53,976 nt of DNA, from positions 1-53,976 of the forward strand of contig NZ_AULT01000046.1 in NCBI RefSeq assembly GCF_000422425.1, read 5' to 3'. The notes under the pieces are model-generated. The model worked only from the letters and a program-made list of their open reading frames with translations, was not told where the DNA came from and did not search any database. Numbering within the stretch: position 1 is the stretch's first letter; every line of letters begins with the position of its first letter. This stretch comes from Oceanospirillum beijerinckii DSM 7166 (GTDB taxonomy: Bacteria; Pseudomonadota; Gammaproteobacteria; Pseudomonadales; Halomonadaceae). Positions 43,350 to 51,952 of this stretch are shown here, piece by piece. A program made the position numbers and the translations under genes.

Positions 43350-43985
43350 TTAATGCTGCTCGTTTCTGGATACAGCATCCAATGCATGAATCACCTTTTT
43401 GCGGCTGAAGAGCAGCTTCCAGCGACGACCGCCCAGTTGGTGCCACAGAATGCCGGACCGAATGCCGGAAAACAGCAATGCCCGTACCTTATCGGCATTA
43501 CCACTCTGGCGCAGGATGTTGGGCTCTCCCTGTACCTGAATACGGAAGGAGTAGGTGCTGATAGTGTCCTGATACAGGCTGGCGATGCTGGCTATCACAT
43601 TCTCATGGGTAGTTGAGAAGTGATGACTTTGCATCTGAATCTGATCCAGACGTTGGCCGATGGCATTCAGCATGTCAGGGTCTTTACGCAGGCGTTTCTC
43701 CAGGTAAAGAATCGACATGGCATAGCGCAGGATATAAGTATCGGCATCAGGCTCTTTGTTCATAAAGCTGCGCAGAGTGCGCATGCCAAGATTCAAGCCA
43801 TAGGTATTACCGCCATAGACATCCAGCGTACTACTGGGATTAGTATTCAGGATGCTGCCGATACTGGTTTCAAAGCTGTCCTGAGATACCATGCCCTTTG
43901 TGGCCATTTGATGTACTAATGCTGCGGCCTGGAAAACACCTGCCAGGGCGATGGCCTGTTCCTGCTCTTTCTGGCTTGAACTCAT
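43350..43985 (-). CDS. hflD: High frequency lysogenization protein HflD homologue
   Basis: The 211-residue alpha-helical protein matches HflD (YcfC): QEQAIALAGVFQAAALVHQMA at the start, LRYAMSILYLEKRLRKDP in the middle, and VRALLFSGIRSGILWHQLGGRRW near the end. In E. coli it is a cytosolic or membrane-peripheral protein known to affect phage lambda lysogeny through CII; its normal role is unclear. It follows mnmA in the usual gammaproteobacterial order after a ~150-base gap. Length equals the E. coli protein (213). Confidence 0.94.
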   Translation of the reverse strand: MSSSQKEQEQAIALAGVFQAAALVHQMATKGMVSQDSFETSIGSILNTNPSSTLDVYGGNTYGLNLGMRTLRSFMNKEPDADTYILRYAMSILYLEKRLRKDPDMLNAIGQRLDQIQMQSHHFSTTHENVIASIASLYQDTISTYSFRIQVQGEPNILRQSGNADKVRALLFSGIRSGILWHQLGGRRWKLLFSRKKVIHALDAVSRNEQH

Positions 43986-44133
43986 ATAGTCTCTTTATCC
44001 ATCGGTTTTTTTACTGTGCTGCTGCTTGATAGCGCTTGAGGCACAAAGCTCAGACCATGAACCTTCGGGAAATATCCCTTAGTGTTGATCTTATAGCAGC
44101 TTGTTTCCATTAATTATGCTTTTTAAGATCGAG

Positions 44134-45270
44134 CTAGCCCTGATCACGCCAGGTTTTCTCAATCACAGCGCCGCCAAGACAAATATCATCCAGATAAAAT
44201 ACCACGGACTGGCCTGGAGTGACGGCACGCTGAGGCTCGTCGAAAACCACTTCAAACTCATTGTCGCCCAGAGGTTTAACCCGACAGGCCTGGTCATCCT
44301 GGCGGTAACGGGTTTTGGCGCGACAGCGAAACTCACCATCAACTGGTGGTTTGCCTGCGACCCAGTCAACACTTTCGGTTTTCAGGCCGTGGCTGAACAG
44401 TAATTTATGGTCAGTGCCTTGTACGGCGACCAGGATATTATTTTCCAGGTCTTTTTCTGCCACAAACCAAGGGTCTTCCGAGTACTCTTTCAACCCGCCA
44501 ATGCCCAGGCCCTGGCGTTGGCCAATGGTGTAATACATCAGGCCGCTGTGCTTGCCGATCTCGTCGCCATCCGGTGTAGTGATCTTGCCCGGTTGTGCCG
44601 GTAGATACTGTTGCAGAAAATCTTTAAAGCGACGTTCACCGATAAAGCAGATGCCAGTGCTGTCTTTTTTACGAGCGGTGATCAGATCGTGTTTTTCAGC
44701 CAGAGCACGTACTTCCGGTTTTTCAATCTCGCCAACTGGGAATAGAGTTTTGGCGATCTCTTTGTGACCGACGGCGTGCAGGAAATAACTCTGATCTTTG
44801 TTGTTGTCCAGGCCTTTTAGTAACGTAGCCTGTCCATCTTTCTCACCGCGACGTACGTAATGACCTGTCGCGATCAGATCAGCGCCCAGTGCTTCAGCGT
44901 ATTCCAGGAAAGCTTTAAACTTGATCTCTTTGTTACACAGAATATCCGGGTTAGGGGTGCGCCCCGCCTTATACTCTGCCAGAAAGTGCTCAAATACATT
45001 ATCCCAATATTCGGCGGCAAAGTTGGCCTTATGCAGTTTGATACCGATGCGGTCGCACACAGCCTGAGCATCAGCAAGATCCTCTTTTGCGGTGCAGTAC
45101 TCAGTGCCGTCATCCTCATCCCAGTTCTTCATAAACAGGCCTTCCACCTGATAACCCTGTTGCTGTAGCAGAACGGCGGAAACGGAGGAATCAACACCGC
45201 CGGACATACCGACGATAACTTTGATCTGACTGTTGTCAGCGTTTGGTGTTGTGGAGTGAGTATCTGACAT
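44134..45270 (-). CDS. mnmA: tRNA-specific 2-thiouridylase MnmA
   Basis: The 378-residue enzyme begins with the PP-loop [20 protein letters not shown]. It has [19 protein letters not shown] with the catalytic cysteine, [17 protein letters not shown] with the second cysteine, and [13 protein letters not shown]. It activates uridine 34 of Lys/Glu/Gln tRNAs with ATP and inserts sulfur delivered through TusA and TusE; tusA lies at 12135 in this window. All catalytic residues appear intact. It lies between nudJ and hflD in a conserved operon. The ATG at 45270 fits the family. Confidence 0.97.
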   Translation of the reverse strand: MSDTHSTTPNADNSQIKVIVGMSGGVDSSVSAVLLQQQGYQVEGLFMKNWDEDDGTEYCTAKEDLADAQAVCDRIGIKLHKANFAAEYWDNVFEHFLAEYKAGRTPNPDILCNKEIKFKAFLEYAEALGADLIATGHYVRRGEKDGQATLLKGLDNNKDQSYFLHAVGHKEIAKTLFPVGEIEKPEVRALAEKHDLITARKKDSTGICFIGERRFKDFLQQYLPAQPGKITTPDGDEIGKHSGLMYYTIGQRQGLGIGGLKEYSEDPWFVAEKDLENNILVAVQGTDHKLLFSHGLKTESVDWVAGKPPVDGEFRCRAKTRYRQDDQACRVKPLGDNEFEVVFDEPQRAVTPGQSVVFYLDDICLGGAVIEKTWRDQG

Positions 45271-45386
45271 CTTAGTTCGCTATTGATTGTGTTGCAGGGG
45301 ATCACCTGCGGACTCATCGGATAAAGTATGTTGTCTGGGTCAGATCTATATCGATCTGTAAAAGCGTTCAAGTATACCGAATCGTT

Positions 45387-45866
45387 TTACGCTTCGTCTG
45401 CCTGGGGGTGATTAAAATCATAAATAAAATCTAATGGAAAGCGTCGGCCTGCGCGGTAATCCTCAAAACATTTGAGAACGGCTTCGCTACGCATCTTTTC
45501 TTGCTGAGCTACCAGCTCTTCCCAGCTTAACCAGACGGCACCTTCAATGCCGGTATCCAGCGGCAGGTTTGCGTCATAGCTGACAGGTTCCGCAATAAAG
45601 GTATGACGATGGTAGGTGGTGTGATCACTGACTTCATTGATGTACAAACCTAGTAACCCCGTGATCTTGACTGTCCAGCCGGTTTCTTCAAGGGTTTCCC
45701 GAATTGCCGCATCCAGTAGACTTTCGCCTTTTTCTACATGGCCAGCAGGTTGGTTATAGACCAAGCGGCCCTGACTCCACTCCTCAACAAGAAGAAAACG
45801 GTCATCTTTTACCACGATTGTGGCGACAGTGCTGTTAGGTTTCCAAACATCGGTACGGGCTGTCAT
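45387..45866 (-). CDS. nudJ: NUDIX hydrolase NudJ
   Basis: The 159-residue protein carries the complete NUDIX box, GHVEKGESLLDAAIRETLEE followed by TGW, preceded by LVEEWSQGRLVYNQPAGHVE. It matches NudJ, a phosphatase of thiamin pyrophosphate precursors and nucleoside di/triphosphates, and the position between rluE and mnmA agrees. The frame starts with GTG at 45869, but the ATG at 45866 overlaps the rluE stop (TGATG) and has AAGGA 9 bases upstream, so I prefer it; translation is coupled to rluE. Confidence 0.92.
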   Translation of the reverse strand: MTARTDVWKPNSTVATIVVKDDRFLLVEEWSQGRLVYNQPAGHVEKGESLLDAAIRETLEETGWTVKITGLLGLYINEVSDHTTYHRHTFIAEPVSYDANLPLDTGIEGAVWLSWEELVAQQEKMRSEAVLKCFEDYRAGRRFPLDFIYDFNHPQADEA

Positions 45867-46597
45867 CACTTATGTCCTTGTTTTGTTTTTGGGCCATGGT
45901 TGCGCTGATTATTCGTGCTATTCCTGTTGCCATTTCTACCGTTACTGGCGCTTGGCTTTTTACTGCCTGTGCCTGAGTATTTTGAATGGCCACTGTTCTT
46001 GGTCTTTGTGGGTTTGATATGGGGGCGCTTGGTTTTTTTTACAGCCTCAACAGGCAGGTTAACTTCAATCTCTTTGTATTGCCCTTGTTCAATGCCTGCC
46101 AGTGCCCAATCACCAATTTTTGTCCGTACCAATCGTAGTGTAGGGAAACCTACCGCAGCACTCATGCGACGGACCTGGCGGTTACGGCCTTCACTGATCA
46201 CCAATTCCACCCAGCTGGTAGGTATGGCCTTACGTTCTCGAACCGGTGGCACCCGTTCGGCAAACCTGGGGTCTGCAATACGACGGGCCTTGGCGGGTCT
46301 TGTTGGGCCATCTTTGAGCTCAACGCCTTTTCTCAGCTGTTGCAGTGCTTCTTCTGTGATTTCGCCTTCTACCTGTATTACATAGGTTTTGGGTAGTTTC
46401 ATATCCGGTGAGGCGATTCTATGTTGCAGGCGGCCATCGTCGGTTAAGAGCAGTAGCCCCTCAGAGTCATAGTCCAGGCGGCCTGCAGGGTAGATGCCGG
46501 ATTGATTGATAAAATCCGCCAGCGTTTTACGCCCTTCATTATCGGTAAACTGTGACAGTACTTGGAAGGGTTTATTGAATAAGAATAATCGGCTCAT
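45866..46597 (-). CDS. rluE: 23S rRNA pseudouridine synthase RluE
   Basis: The 243-residue protein is an RsuA-type synthase with the catalytic GRLDYDSEGLLLLTDDGRLQ (aspartate at the centre), KTYVIQVEGEI, and ISEGRNRQVRRMSAAVGFPT. RluE modifies uridine 2457 of 23S rRNA. There is no N-terminal S4 domain, as in RluE. A basic, G/N/S/K-rich C-terminal tail of ~45 residues is an addition relative to E. coli (217 residues) and may aid RNA binding. It is the first gene of the rluE-nudJ-mnmA-hflD unit. Confidence 0.93.
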   Translation of the reverse strand: MSRLFLFNKPFQVLSQFTDNEGRKTLADFINQSGIYPAGRLDYDSEGLLLLTDDGRLQHRIASPDMKLPKTYVIQVEGEITEEALQQLRKGVELKDGPTRPAKARRIADPRFAERVPPVRERKAIPTSWVELVISEGRNRQVRRMSAAVGFPTLRLVRTKIGDWALAGIEQGQYKEIEVNLPVEAVKKTKRPHIKPTKTKNSGHSKYSGTGSKKPSASNGRNGNRNSTNNQRNHGPKTKQGHK

Positions 46598-47031
46598 TAG
46601 TGTCTATACTTTTGTAGCGTAGCCCTGATTCTAACGGATAGATTCTCAGAGGGGTATGCTGATTTTTACGGATGTCGAATTTTCTGGTCTTTGTGTAAAG
46701 GTATTTGATCTATAACGCTTTTTAATGGGGGGTGGAAAATAGTGAATAATTAGTCACAGTGTATGAAGCGATTGTTTTTCCAATTTTTTCGATTATTCTT
46801 ACTTTGTGACTCGGTTATTTGACCCTATATAACTATTTAACCGTAAAGGTTTACGTAGAACCGGACTGGGGCATGTCCCTGGTCGGCTAAAAAATGTGTA
46901 GGAGTGAGCAGTTTCTCCCAGAAATAACTGTTATTACTTGAGCTTGGCGGGTTATGTGCTTATGTTTAGCAAAAGCCTTTTAAACCTGACTAAAATTTTC
47001 ACCTTTTGTAACAGAGGATTAGCTGTACGCC
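46598..47031. other. Divergent region between rluE and clpS (434 bases)
   Basis: No gene is visible. A clpS promoter candidate is TTGTGA (46804-46809) with TATATA (46826-46831). The predicted 5' leader then has two hairpins, CGTAAA/TTTACG (46842-46855) and GACTGGGG/CCCTGGTC (46864-46884). There is no cspD homologue here, unlike E. coli. Confidence 0.5.
46804..46831 (+). promoter_or_regulatory. Candidate sigma-70 promoter of clpSA
   Basis: TTGTGA is spaced 16 bases from TATATA, which in turn overlaps TATAAC at 18 bases. It leaves a ~190-base leader before clpS with two short hairpins. Confidence 0.4.
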
Positions 47032-47406
47032 ATGTCTGACCATTTTTTATACATGTTAAACCAGGCCACCATCTTCAATCAGGCCGATGATCAGGAGAGA
47101 CATGACGATGATGGTGGTGTTGCGGTTGCACCTGCCAAGCCTGAATTGAAGCAACCGCCGATGTACAAAGTTGTTTTATTAAATGATGACTATACGCCCA
47201 TGGATTTTGTGGTCGAGATTTTGACGACCTTCTTCAATATGGACGAAGAAAAAGCGACGCAAGTGATGCTTGCAGTACACACACAGGGCAAAGGTGTGTG
47301 TGGTATCTATACCAGGGATATTGCTGAAACAAAATGTGTCCAGGTGAATCAGTACTCAAGAGAGTGTCAGCATCCGCTACTGTGTGAGATTGACCGGGCT
47401 GATTGA
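47032..47406 (+). CDS. clpS: ATP-dependent Clp protease adaptor ClpS
   Basis: The 124-residue adaptor shows the ClpS core: [20 protein letters not shown] (the [10 protein letters not shown] pocket that holds the N-degron side chain), [20 protein letters not shown] and [18 protein letters not shown]. It binds N-terminal Leu, Phe, Tyr or Trp of substrates and delivers them to ClpAP. The N-terminal tail is ~18 residues longer than in E. coli (106). The ATG at 47032 has no strong ribosome site at ideal spacing. It is 30 bases before clpA, likely one operon. Confidence 0.96.
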   Translation: MSDHFLYMLNQATIFNQADDQERHDDDGGVAVAPAKPELKQPPMYKVVLLNDDYTPMDFVVEILTTFFNMDEEKATQVMLAVHTQGKGVCGIYTRDIAETKCVQVNQYSRECQHPLLCEIDRAD

Positions 47407-47436
47407 CAATAAATAGCGGCAAGTGAGGGTAGCCCC

Positions 47437-49716
47437 ATGTTAAGCAAAGACCTCGAATCAACATTAAATGCTGCATTTACCGTTGCGCGTAGCAAGCGCC
47501 ATGAGTTTATGACGGTAGAACATCTTTTACTTGCGTTGCTGGATAACAGTTCAGCAGCTCAGGTTCTGCAAGCCTGTGGTGCCAACCTGGATAAGTTGCG
47601 TATCGATTTACAGGATTTTATCAACAGTACCACCCCGCTGATTCCTGATGATCAGATGGAGCGTGAAACTCAGCCTACGCTGGGCTTTCAGCGTGTGCTG
47701 CAACGCGCCGTGTTCCATGTGCAGTCATCGGGTAAAAGTGAAGTGACCGGTGCCAATGTATTGGTCGCTATTTTCAGTGAGCAGGAAAGCCAGGCGGTTT
47801 ATTTCCTGCGCCAGCAGAACGTGGCCCGTGTGGATGCGGTGAATTATATTTCACACGGCATTTCAAAAGTGGCTGGGCATGATAACCCAGGTTTGGGCCA
47901 TGATCATGATCACGAGGATGTGGAAGAAGGCAGTACCGAAGGTGATGCCAACAGTCCGCTAACGGGTTATTCCACCAATCTGAATGAGCAGGCCCGTGCG
48001 GGTCGGATCGACCCTCTGGTGGGTCGTGATCATGAAGTTGAGCGTGTGATTCAGATTCTGGCCCGTCGCCGTAAGAATAACCCGCTGCTGGTGGGGGAAG
48101 CTGGTGTCGGTAAGACAGCGATTGCTGAAGGTTTGGCTAAACGTATCATTGACGGTGAAGTGCCTGAAGTGATCGAAGAGAGTGTGGTTTACTCGCTGGA
48201 TATGGGCGCGTTATTGGCCGGGACTAAATATCGTGGTGACTTCGAGAAGCGTCTGAAAGCATTGCTGGGTGAGTTGAAAAAACAACCTCATGCGATTCTG
48301 TTTATCGATGAGATCCACACTATTATTGGTGCGGGGGCTGCATCCGGTGGCGTCATGGATGCCTCTAACCTGCTGAAACCGCTACTAAGCTCCGGTGAAA
48401 TTCGTTGTATCGGTTCTACGACGTTCCAGGAATTTCGCGGTATCTTTGAAAAAGATCGTGCGCTGGCACGCCGTTTCCAGAAGGTGGATGTACTGGAACC
48501 TTCAGTCGATGACACTATCGAAATTCTGAAAGGGCTACGCAGTCGTTTTGAAAAACATCACGACCTGGCGTATACCGACGAAGCGCTGGAGGCTGCCGCT
48601 AAATTGGCAGATCGCTATATCAATGATCGCCATATGCCGGACAAGGCGATTGACGTGATTGATGAAGCGGGTGCTTATCAGCGTTTGCTACCGGAAAGTG
48701 AGCGTGTTTCTACGATTCGTGTGGATGAGGTCGAAGCCATTGTGGCGAAGATCGCCCGAATTCCACCAAAAAGTGTTACCACATCTGACAAGAAAGTACT
48801 TAAGGATATGGAGAAAAATCTGCAGATGCCGGTCTTTGGTCAGGATGATGCGATTACTTCACTGTCTAATGCGATCAAGCTGTCCCGTGCGGGCCTGAAG
48901 TCTCCTGAGAAGCCTATCGGCTCTTTCCTGTTTGCGGGTCCTACCGGTGTGGGTAAAACCGAGGTGAGCAAGCAGCTGGCTAATATCATGGGTATCGAGC
49001 TGATTCGCTTTGATATGTCGGAGTATATGGAGCGTCACACCGTATCCCGGCTGATCGGTGCACCTCCGGGCTATGTAGGTTACGATCAAGGCGGTCTGTT
49101 GACTGAAGCGATCACCAAGAGCCCGCACTGTGTATTGCTGCTGGATGAGATTGAAAAAGCACACCCAGAAGCGTTTAACTTGCTGCTGCAGGTGATGGAT
49201 CACGGTACGCTGACTGATAACAATGGCCGTAAGGCGGACTTCCGTAATGTGGTGATGATTATGACCACTAACGCGGGTGCAGAAGCATTGAGTCGTCGCT
49301 CTATCGGTTTCTCTCATCAGGATCACAGTACCGACGGTATGGAGGTGATTCGTAAGACCTTCACGCCTGAGTTCCGTAACCGTCTGGATGGTATTATCCA
49401 GTTTAGCGCGCTGAACTTCGAGATGATCAAGAGTGTGGTGGATAAATTCCTGGTTGAGCTGCAAGCTCAGCTGGATGAGAAGAAAGTCCATCTGATTGTT
49501 GATGATGAAGCGAAGGGGTGGTTGGCTGAGAATGGTTACGATCCTGAAATGGGCGCGCGTCCTATGGCTCGCCTGATTCAGGAGAAGATCAAAAAACCAT
49601 TGGCAGAGATCTTGCTGTTCGGTGATCTGGCAGAGTCCAGTGGTGAGGTGCATATCACCATTAATGATGAAGGTGAGCTTGTGCTGGAAGCTGAAAAAGA
49701 GAATGCTCCGGCTTGA
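47437..49716 (+). CDS. clpA: ClpA, ATPase subunit of the ClpAP protease
   Basis: The 759-residue protein has an N-terminal repeat domain (residues ~1-140), then two AAA+ modules. The first has [15 protein letters not shown] and [13 protein letters not shown]; the second has [15 protein letters not shown] and [18 protein letters not shown]. The [14 protein letters not shown] pore loop is intact. A histidine-rich patch GHDHDHED sits in the linker. It unfolds proteins and feeds them to ClpP, with ClpS as N-degron adaptor. Length equals E. coli ClpA (758). GAGGG lies 9 bases before the ATG. Confidence 0.97.
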   Translation: MLSKDLESTLNAAFTVARSKRHEFMTVEHLLLALLDNSSAAQVLQACGANLDKLRIDLQDFINSTTPLIPDDQMERETQPTLGFQRVLQRAVFHVQSSGKSEVTGANVLVAIFSEQESQAVYFLRQQNVARVDAVNYISHGISKVAGHDNPGLGHDHDHEDVEEGSTEGDANSPLTGYSTNLNEQARAGRIDPLVGRDHEVERVIQILARRRKNNPLLVGEAGVGKTAIAEGLAKRIIDGEVPEVIEESVVYSLDMGALLAGTKYRGDFEKRLKALLGELKKQPHAILFIDEIHTIIGAGAASGGVMDASNLLKPLLSSGEIRCIGSTTFQEFRGIFEKDRALARRFQKVDVLEPSVDDTIEILKGLRSRFEKHHDLAYTDEALEAAAKLADRYINDRHMPDKAIDVIDEAGAYQRLLPESERVSTIRVDEVEAIVAKIARIPPKSVTTSDKKVLKDMEKNLQMPVFGQDDAITSLSNAIKLSRAGLKSPEKPIGSFLFAGPTGVGKTEVSKQLANIMGIELIRFDMSEYMERHTVSRLIGAPPGYVGYDQGGLLTEAITKSPHCVLLLDEIEKAHPEAFNLLLQVMDHGTLTDNNGRKADFRNVVMIMTTNAGAEALSRRSIGFSHQDHSTDGMEVIRKTFTPEFRNRLDGIIQFSALNFEMIKSVVDKFLVELQAQLDEKKVHLIVDDEAKGWLAENGYDPEMGARPMARLIQEKIKKPLAEILLFGDLAESSGEVHITINDEGELVLEAEKENAPA

Positions 49717-49761
49717 TGTTGTGTCTTAATCTGCATAGCTGATGCTGATTAAGTGAAATTC

Positions 49762-49794
49762 AAAGGGTGGCTACTTCGGGAGCTGCCCTTTTTT
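49762..49794 (+). terminator. Terminator after clpA
   Basis: AAAGGGTGGCT pairs with AGCTGCCCTTT (two G-U pairs) around an 8-base loop, running into TTTTTT, 46 bases after the stop. Confidence 0.85.
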
Positions 49795-49889
49795 ATTGTT
49801 TTGGTGTCAAGGTGTGATCTTGCTGTAGGGCTATGCCTGAACTGGAAGTGAGAAAATCTAATCGCGCAAGGTTTATAACTCAAAAACTA

Positions 49890-49916
49890 AAAAGCCCGGC
49901 AGGATGCCAGGCTTTT
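49890..49916 (-). terminator. Terminator after infA
   Basis: Read on the minus strand, AAAAGCCTGGCA pairs with TGCCGGGCTTTT (one mismatch) and is followed by T. It lies 18 bases after the infA stop. Confidence 0.8.
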
Positions 49917-49933
49917 CAAGAACCGTGCGCAGA

Positions 49934-50152
49934 TTAACGAGCGCGGTATACAATACGGCCTTTAGACAGGTCGTAAGGTGTCAGCTCCACCTTAACCTTG
50001 TCACCGGTCAGAATGCGGATGTAGTTTTTGCGCATTTTGCCAGAAATATGAGCAGTTACAGTGTGACCGTTTTCCAGTTCGACACGAAACATAGTGTTTG
50101 GCAGCGTGTCAACCACGGTGCCTTCCATTTCAAAGGAATCTTCTTTTGCCAT
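49934..50152 (-). CDS. infA: Translation initiation factor IF-1
   Basis: A 72-residue S1/OB-fold protein, exactly the length of E. coli IF-1, with [40 protein letters not shown] and [20 protein letters not shown]. It binds the ribosomal A site during initiation. It sits between the clpSA and bpt-aat genes as in many gammaproteobacteria. GAGG lies ~10 bases upstream of the ATG. Its own terminator suggests separate transcription. Confidence 0.98.
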   Translation of the reverse strand: MAKEDSFEMEGTVVDTLPNTMFRVELENGHTVTAHISGKMRKNYIRILTGDKVKVELTPYDLSKGRIVYRAR

Positions 50153-50337
50153 GCAGGAATTACCTCGGGTTTTTCTGCTGTCTATGTGCGAATCAATGCG
50201 TATTGTTTACTTGAACTTAAACCTTTAATTGGCTCAAGCCAGATGAAGCTACACACAAAAAATCGCGCGTATTTTGCCTTATTTTCGCCAGCTTAGCAAA
50301 AAGTTCCCGGAATAAATTGAAAAAAGTCTCTGTTGAA

Positions 50338-50370
50338 TCATTAATTGCTCATTATATGAGCAATTAATGA
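50338..50370 (-). terminator. AT-rich perfect hairpin after bpt
   Basis: TCATTAATTGCTCAT and its exact complement form 15-bp arms around TAT. On the minus strand it lies ~20 bases after the bpt stop. There is no T tract, so it could be a terminator, an RNA stability element or a protein-binding dyad near the infA promoter. Confidence 0.5.
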
Positions 50371-50389
50371 CGCTTAACCTGATTATTCA

Positions 50390-51145
50390 TCAGATATCTT
50401 TGCTTTCAGGATTGTCTTGTATTTGTAATGGGTACCAGTGATTGTCTCTTAACTGTTCTAAAGGCTGAAATTCCGTTTTGTAGCGCATTTTACGGCAGGC
50501 TTCTATCCAATAGCCCAAGTAAACATAAGGTAGGCCGCGGCTTTCAGCGAAACGGATGAGCCAGAGCACAACAAAAACACCCGGAGAACGCTTTTCTTCA
50601 TCAGGATTAAAGAAAGTATATATTGCCGATAAACCATGATTTAACAGGTCCATAGCGGAAACCGCTATGAGTTTGTTACCGTTGTCACGGAATTCAACCA
50701 AATGAGAAAAAGGTTTGTCCAGATTCAGAAATGATCTGTACTGATCTTCTGATGCAGGGTACATATCGCCATCAGAATGTCGTTCATTAACGTAGCGCTC
50801 GTAAAGGTCGTAATGATCTTGGCAAAAGCGGGCGGGTAAGACCCGGACGCTTAAATCTTGATTGCGATTAAGGATCTTTCGATGTTTGCGTTTCGGTTTA
50901 AACTGGTCAGCGGGTACGCGTACAGAGATGCAGGCATCACATCCTTTGCAATTTGGGCGATAAAGATGTCGTCCGCTGCGCCGGAAACCGACTAGAGATA
51001 AAAGGTCATAGACCTGCGTCGTCAACGGGTGTTCCGGATCAAGAAACAGCGTTGTGGCTTCTCTTCCGTCCAGGTAGCTACAGGCGTGTGGAACGGTCAT
51101 ATAAAAGCGTAGCTGAGATTCGATAAAGGGTGTTTCAATACTCAA
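50390..51145 (-). CDS. bpt: Aspartate/glutamate leucyltransferase Bpt
   Basis: The 251-residue protein belongs to the ATE1/Bpt family: HACSYLDGREATTLFLDPEHP, FRRSGRHLYRPNCKGCDACI with the CxxC cysteines, NRNQDLSVRV, and YLGYWIEACRKMRYKTEFQP. It transfers leucine from Leu-tRNA to N-terminal Asp or Glu, making them ClpS targets. The frame begins with TTG at 51145 overlapping the aat stop by 4 bases, and this start fits the family N-terminus. With aat it forms a coupled pair. Confidence 0.94.
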   Translation of the reverse strand: MSIETPFIESQLRFYMTVPHACSYLDGREATTLFLDPEHPLTTQVYDLLSLVGFRRSGRHLYRPNCKGCDACISVRVPADQFKPKRKHRKILNRNQDLSVRVLPARFCQDHYDLYERYVNERHSDGDMYPASEDQYRSFLNLDKPFSHLVEFRDNGNKLIAVSAMDLLNHGLSAIYTFFNPDEEKRSPGVFVVLWLIRFAESRGLPYVYLGYWIEACRKMRYKTEFQPLEQLRDNHWYPLQIQDNPESKDI

Positions 51146-51861
51146 TAGATCGATTCCTTAATGCTCTCACTGATTTTCCATTGGCCTGGCAGCCTTGGGG
51201 CTGCTCCATACCATTTAAGGTGGTCCAGAAATACTGTTCTTTCGATTTCTTCTGCGCCAAAACTGGCCAGGTAGTCTGTATAGACCTGGCAATCAATAAG
51301 TTTAAAGTCCCATGCTTTCAGCTGCTCAACCAGATGCACAAAGGCTACTTTTGATGCGTCGTTCACCCGGGTAAACATGGATTCACCGCAAAAAATCTTG
51401 CCTACAGCCACACCATAGAGGCCTCCGACTAATTCGCTATCCTGCCAAGCTTCTACAGAATGAGCGTATCCTTCCTGATGTAGTCGGGTATAGGCGGCTT
51501 TCATCTCGTCTGAAATCCAGGTTTCATCCGTATAGGCACGAGCGGCTGAGCAGCCTTCAAGGACTTGTTCAAAAGCCTGATCGAATGTAACCTCAAATGG
51601 TTTTTTTTTCAGCACCTTACGCAAACTTTTACGAATCTTAATTTTGTCGGGTATTAGTATCATGCGAGGATTAGGGGACCACCAGAGCACGGGTTCGCCA
51701 GGGCTGTACCAGGGGAAGATGCCTTGGCGGTAAGCCTGTATTAGCCATTCAGGTGTTAAATTGCCCCCAAAAGCCAGTAGACCCGGTGGGTCTTCCAGTG
51801 CGGTTTCGACGTTAGGAAACAGAGCAGGACCTTCCGGGTCAAGCCAGGGCAGTTCAATCAT
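51142..51861 (-). CDS. aat: Leucyl/phenylalanyl-tRNA-protein transferase Aat
   Basis: The 239-residue enzyme shows LLAFGGNLTPEWLIQAYRQG, IFPWYSPGEPVLWWSPNPRM and GVAVGKIFCGESMFTRVNDASK, all diagnostic of Aat. It adds Leu or Phe to N-terminal Lys or Arg of proteins, marking them for ClpS-ClpAP. Length is that of E. coli Aat (234). It leads the aat-bpt operon, divergent from ftsK across 91 bases. Confidence 0.97.
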   Translation of the reverse strand: MIELPWLDPEGPALFPNVETALEDPPGLLAFGGNLTPEWLIQAYRQGIFPWYSPGEPVLWWSPNPRMILIPDKIKIRKSLRKVLKKKPFEVTFDQAFEQVLEGCSAARAYTDETWISDEMKAAYTRLHQEGYAHSVEAWQDSELVGGLYGVAVGKIFCGESMFTRVNDASKVAFVHLVEQLKAWDFKLIDCQVYTDYLASFGAEEIERTVFLDHLKWYGAAPRLPGQWKISESIKESIY

Positions 51862-51952
51862 GGGGTTTTCTTATCCTTCATCTTGCTTATTGATTTTGCT
51901 TGTTTCTTGGCTCAGGTATTATATAGCTTCAGTTTTTAATGGTAGACATTTC

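Noticed and set aside
48859..49653. Open frame of 264 codons on the minus strand inside clpA
   Set aside because: It is antisense to a certain gene (AAA+ motifs intact) and its translation has no recognisable domains; codon bias of the true frame explains the absence of stops.
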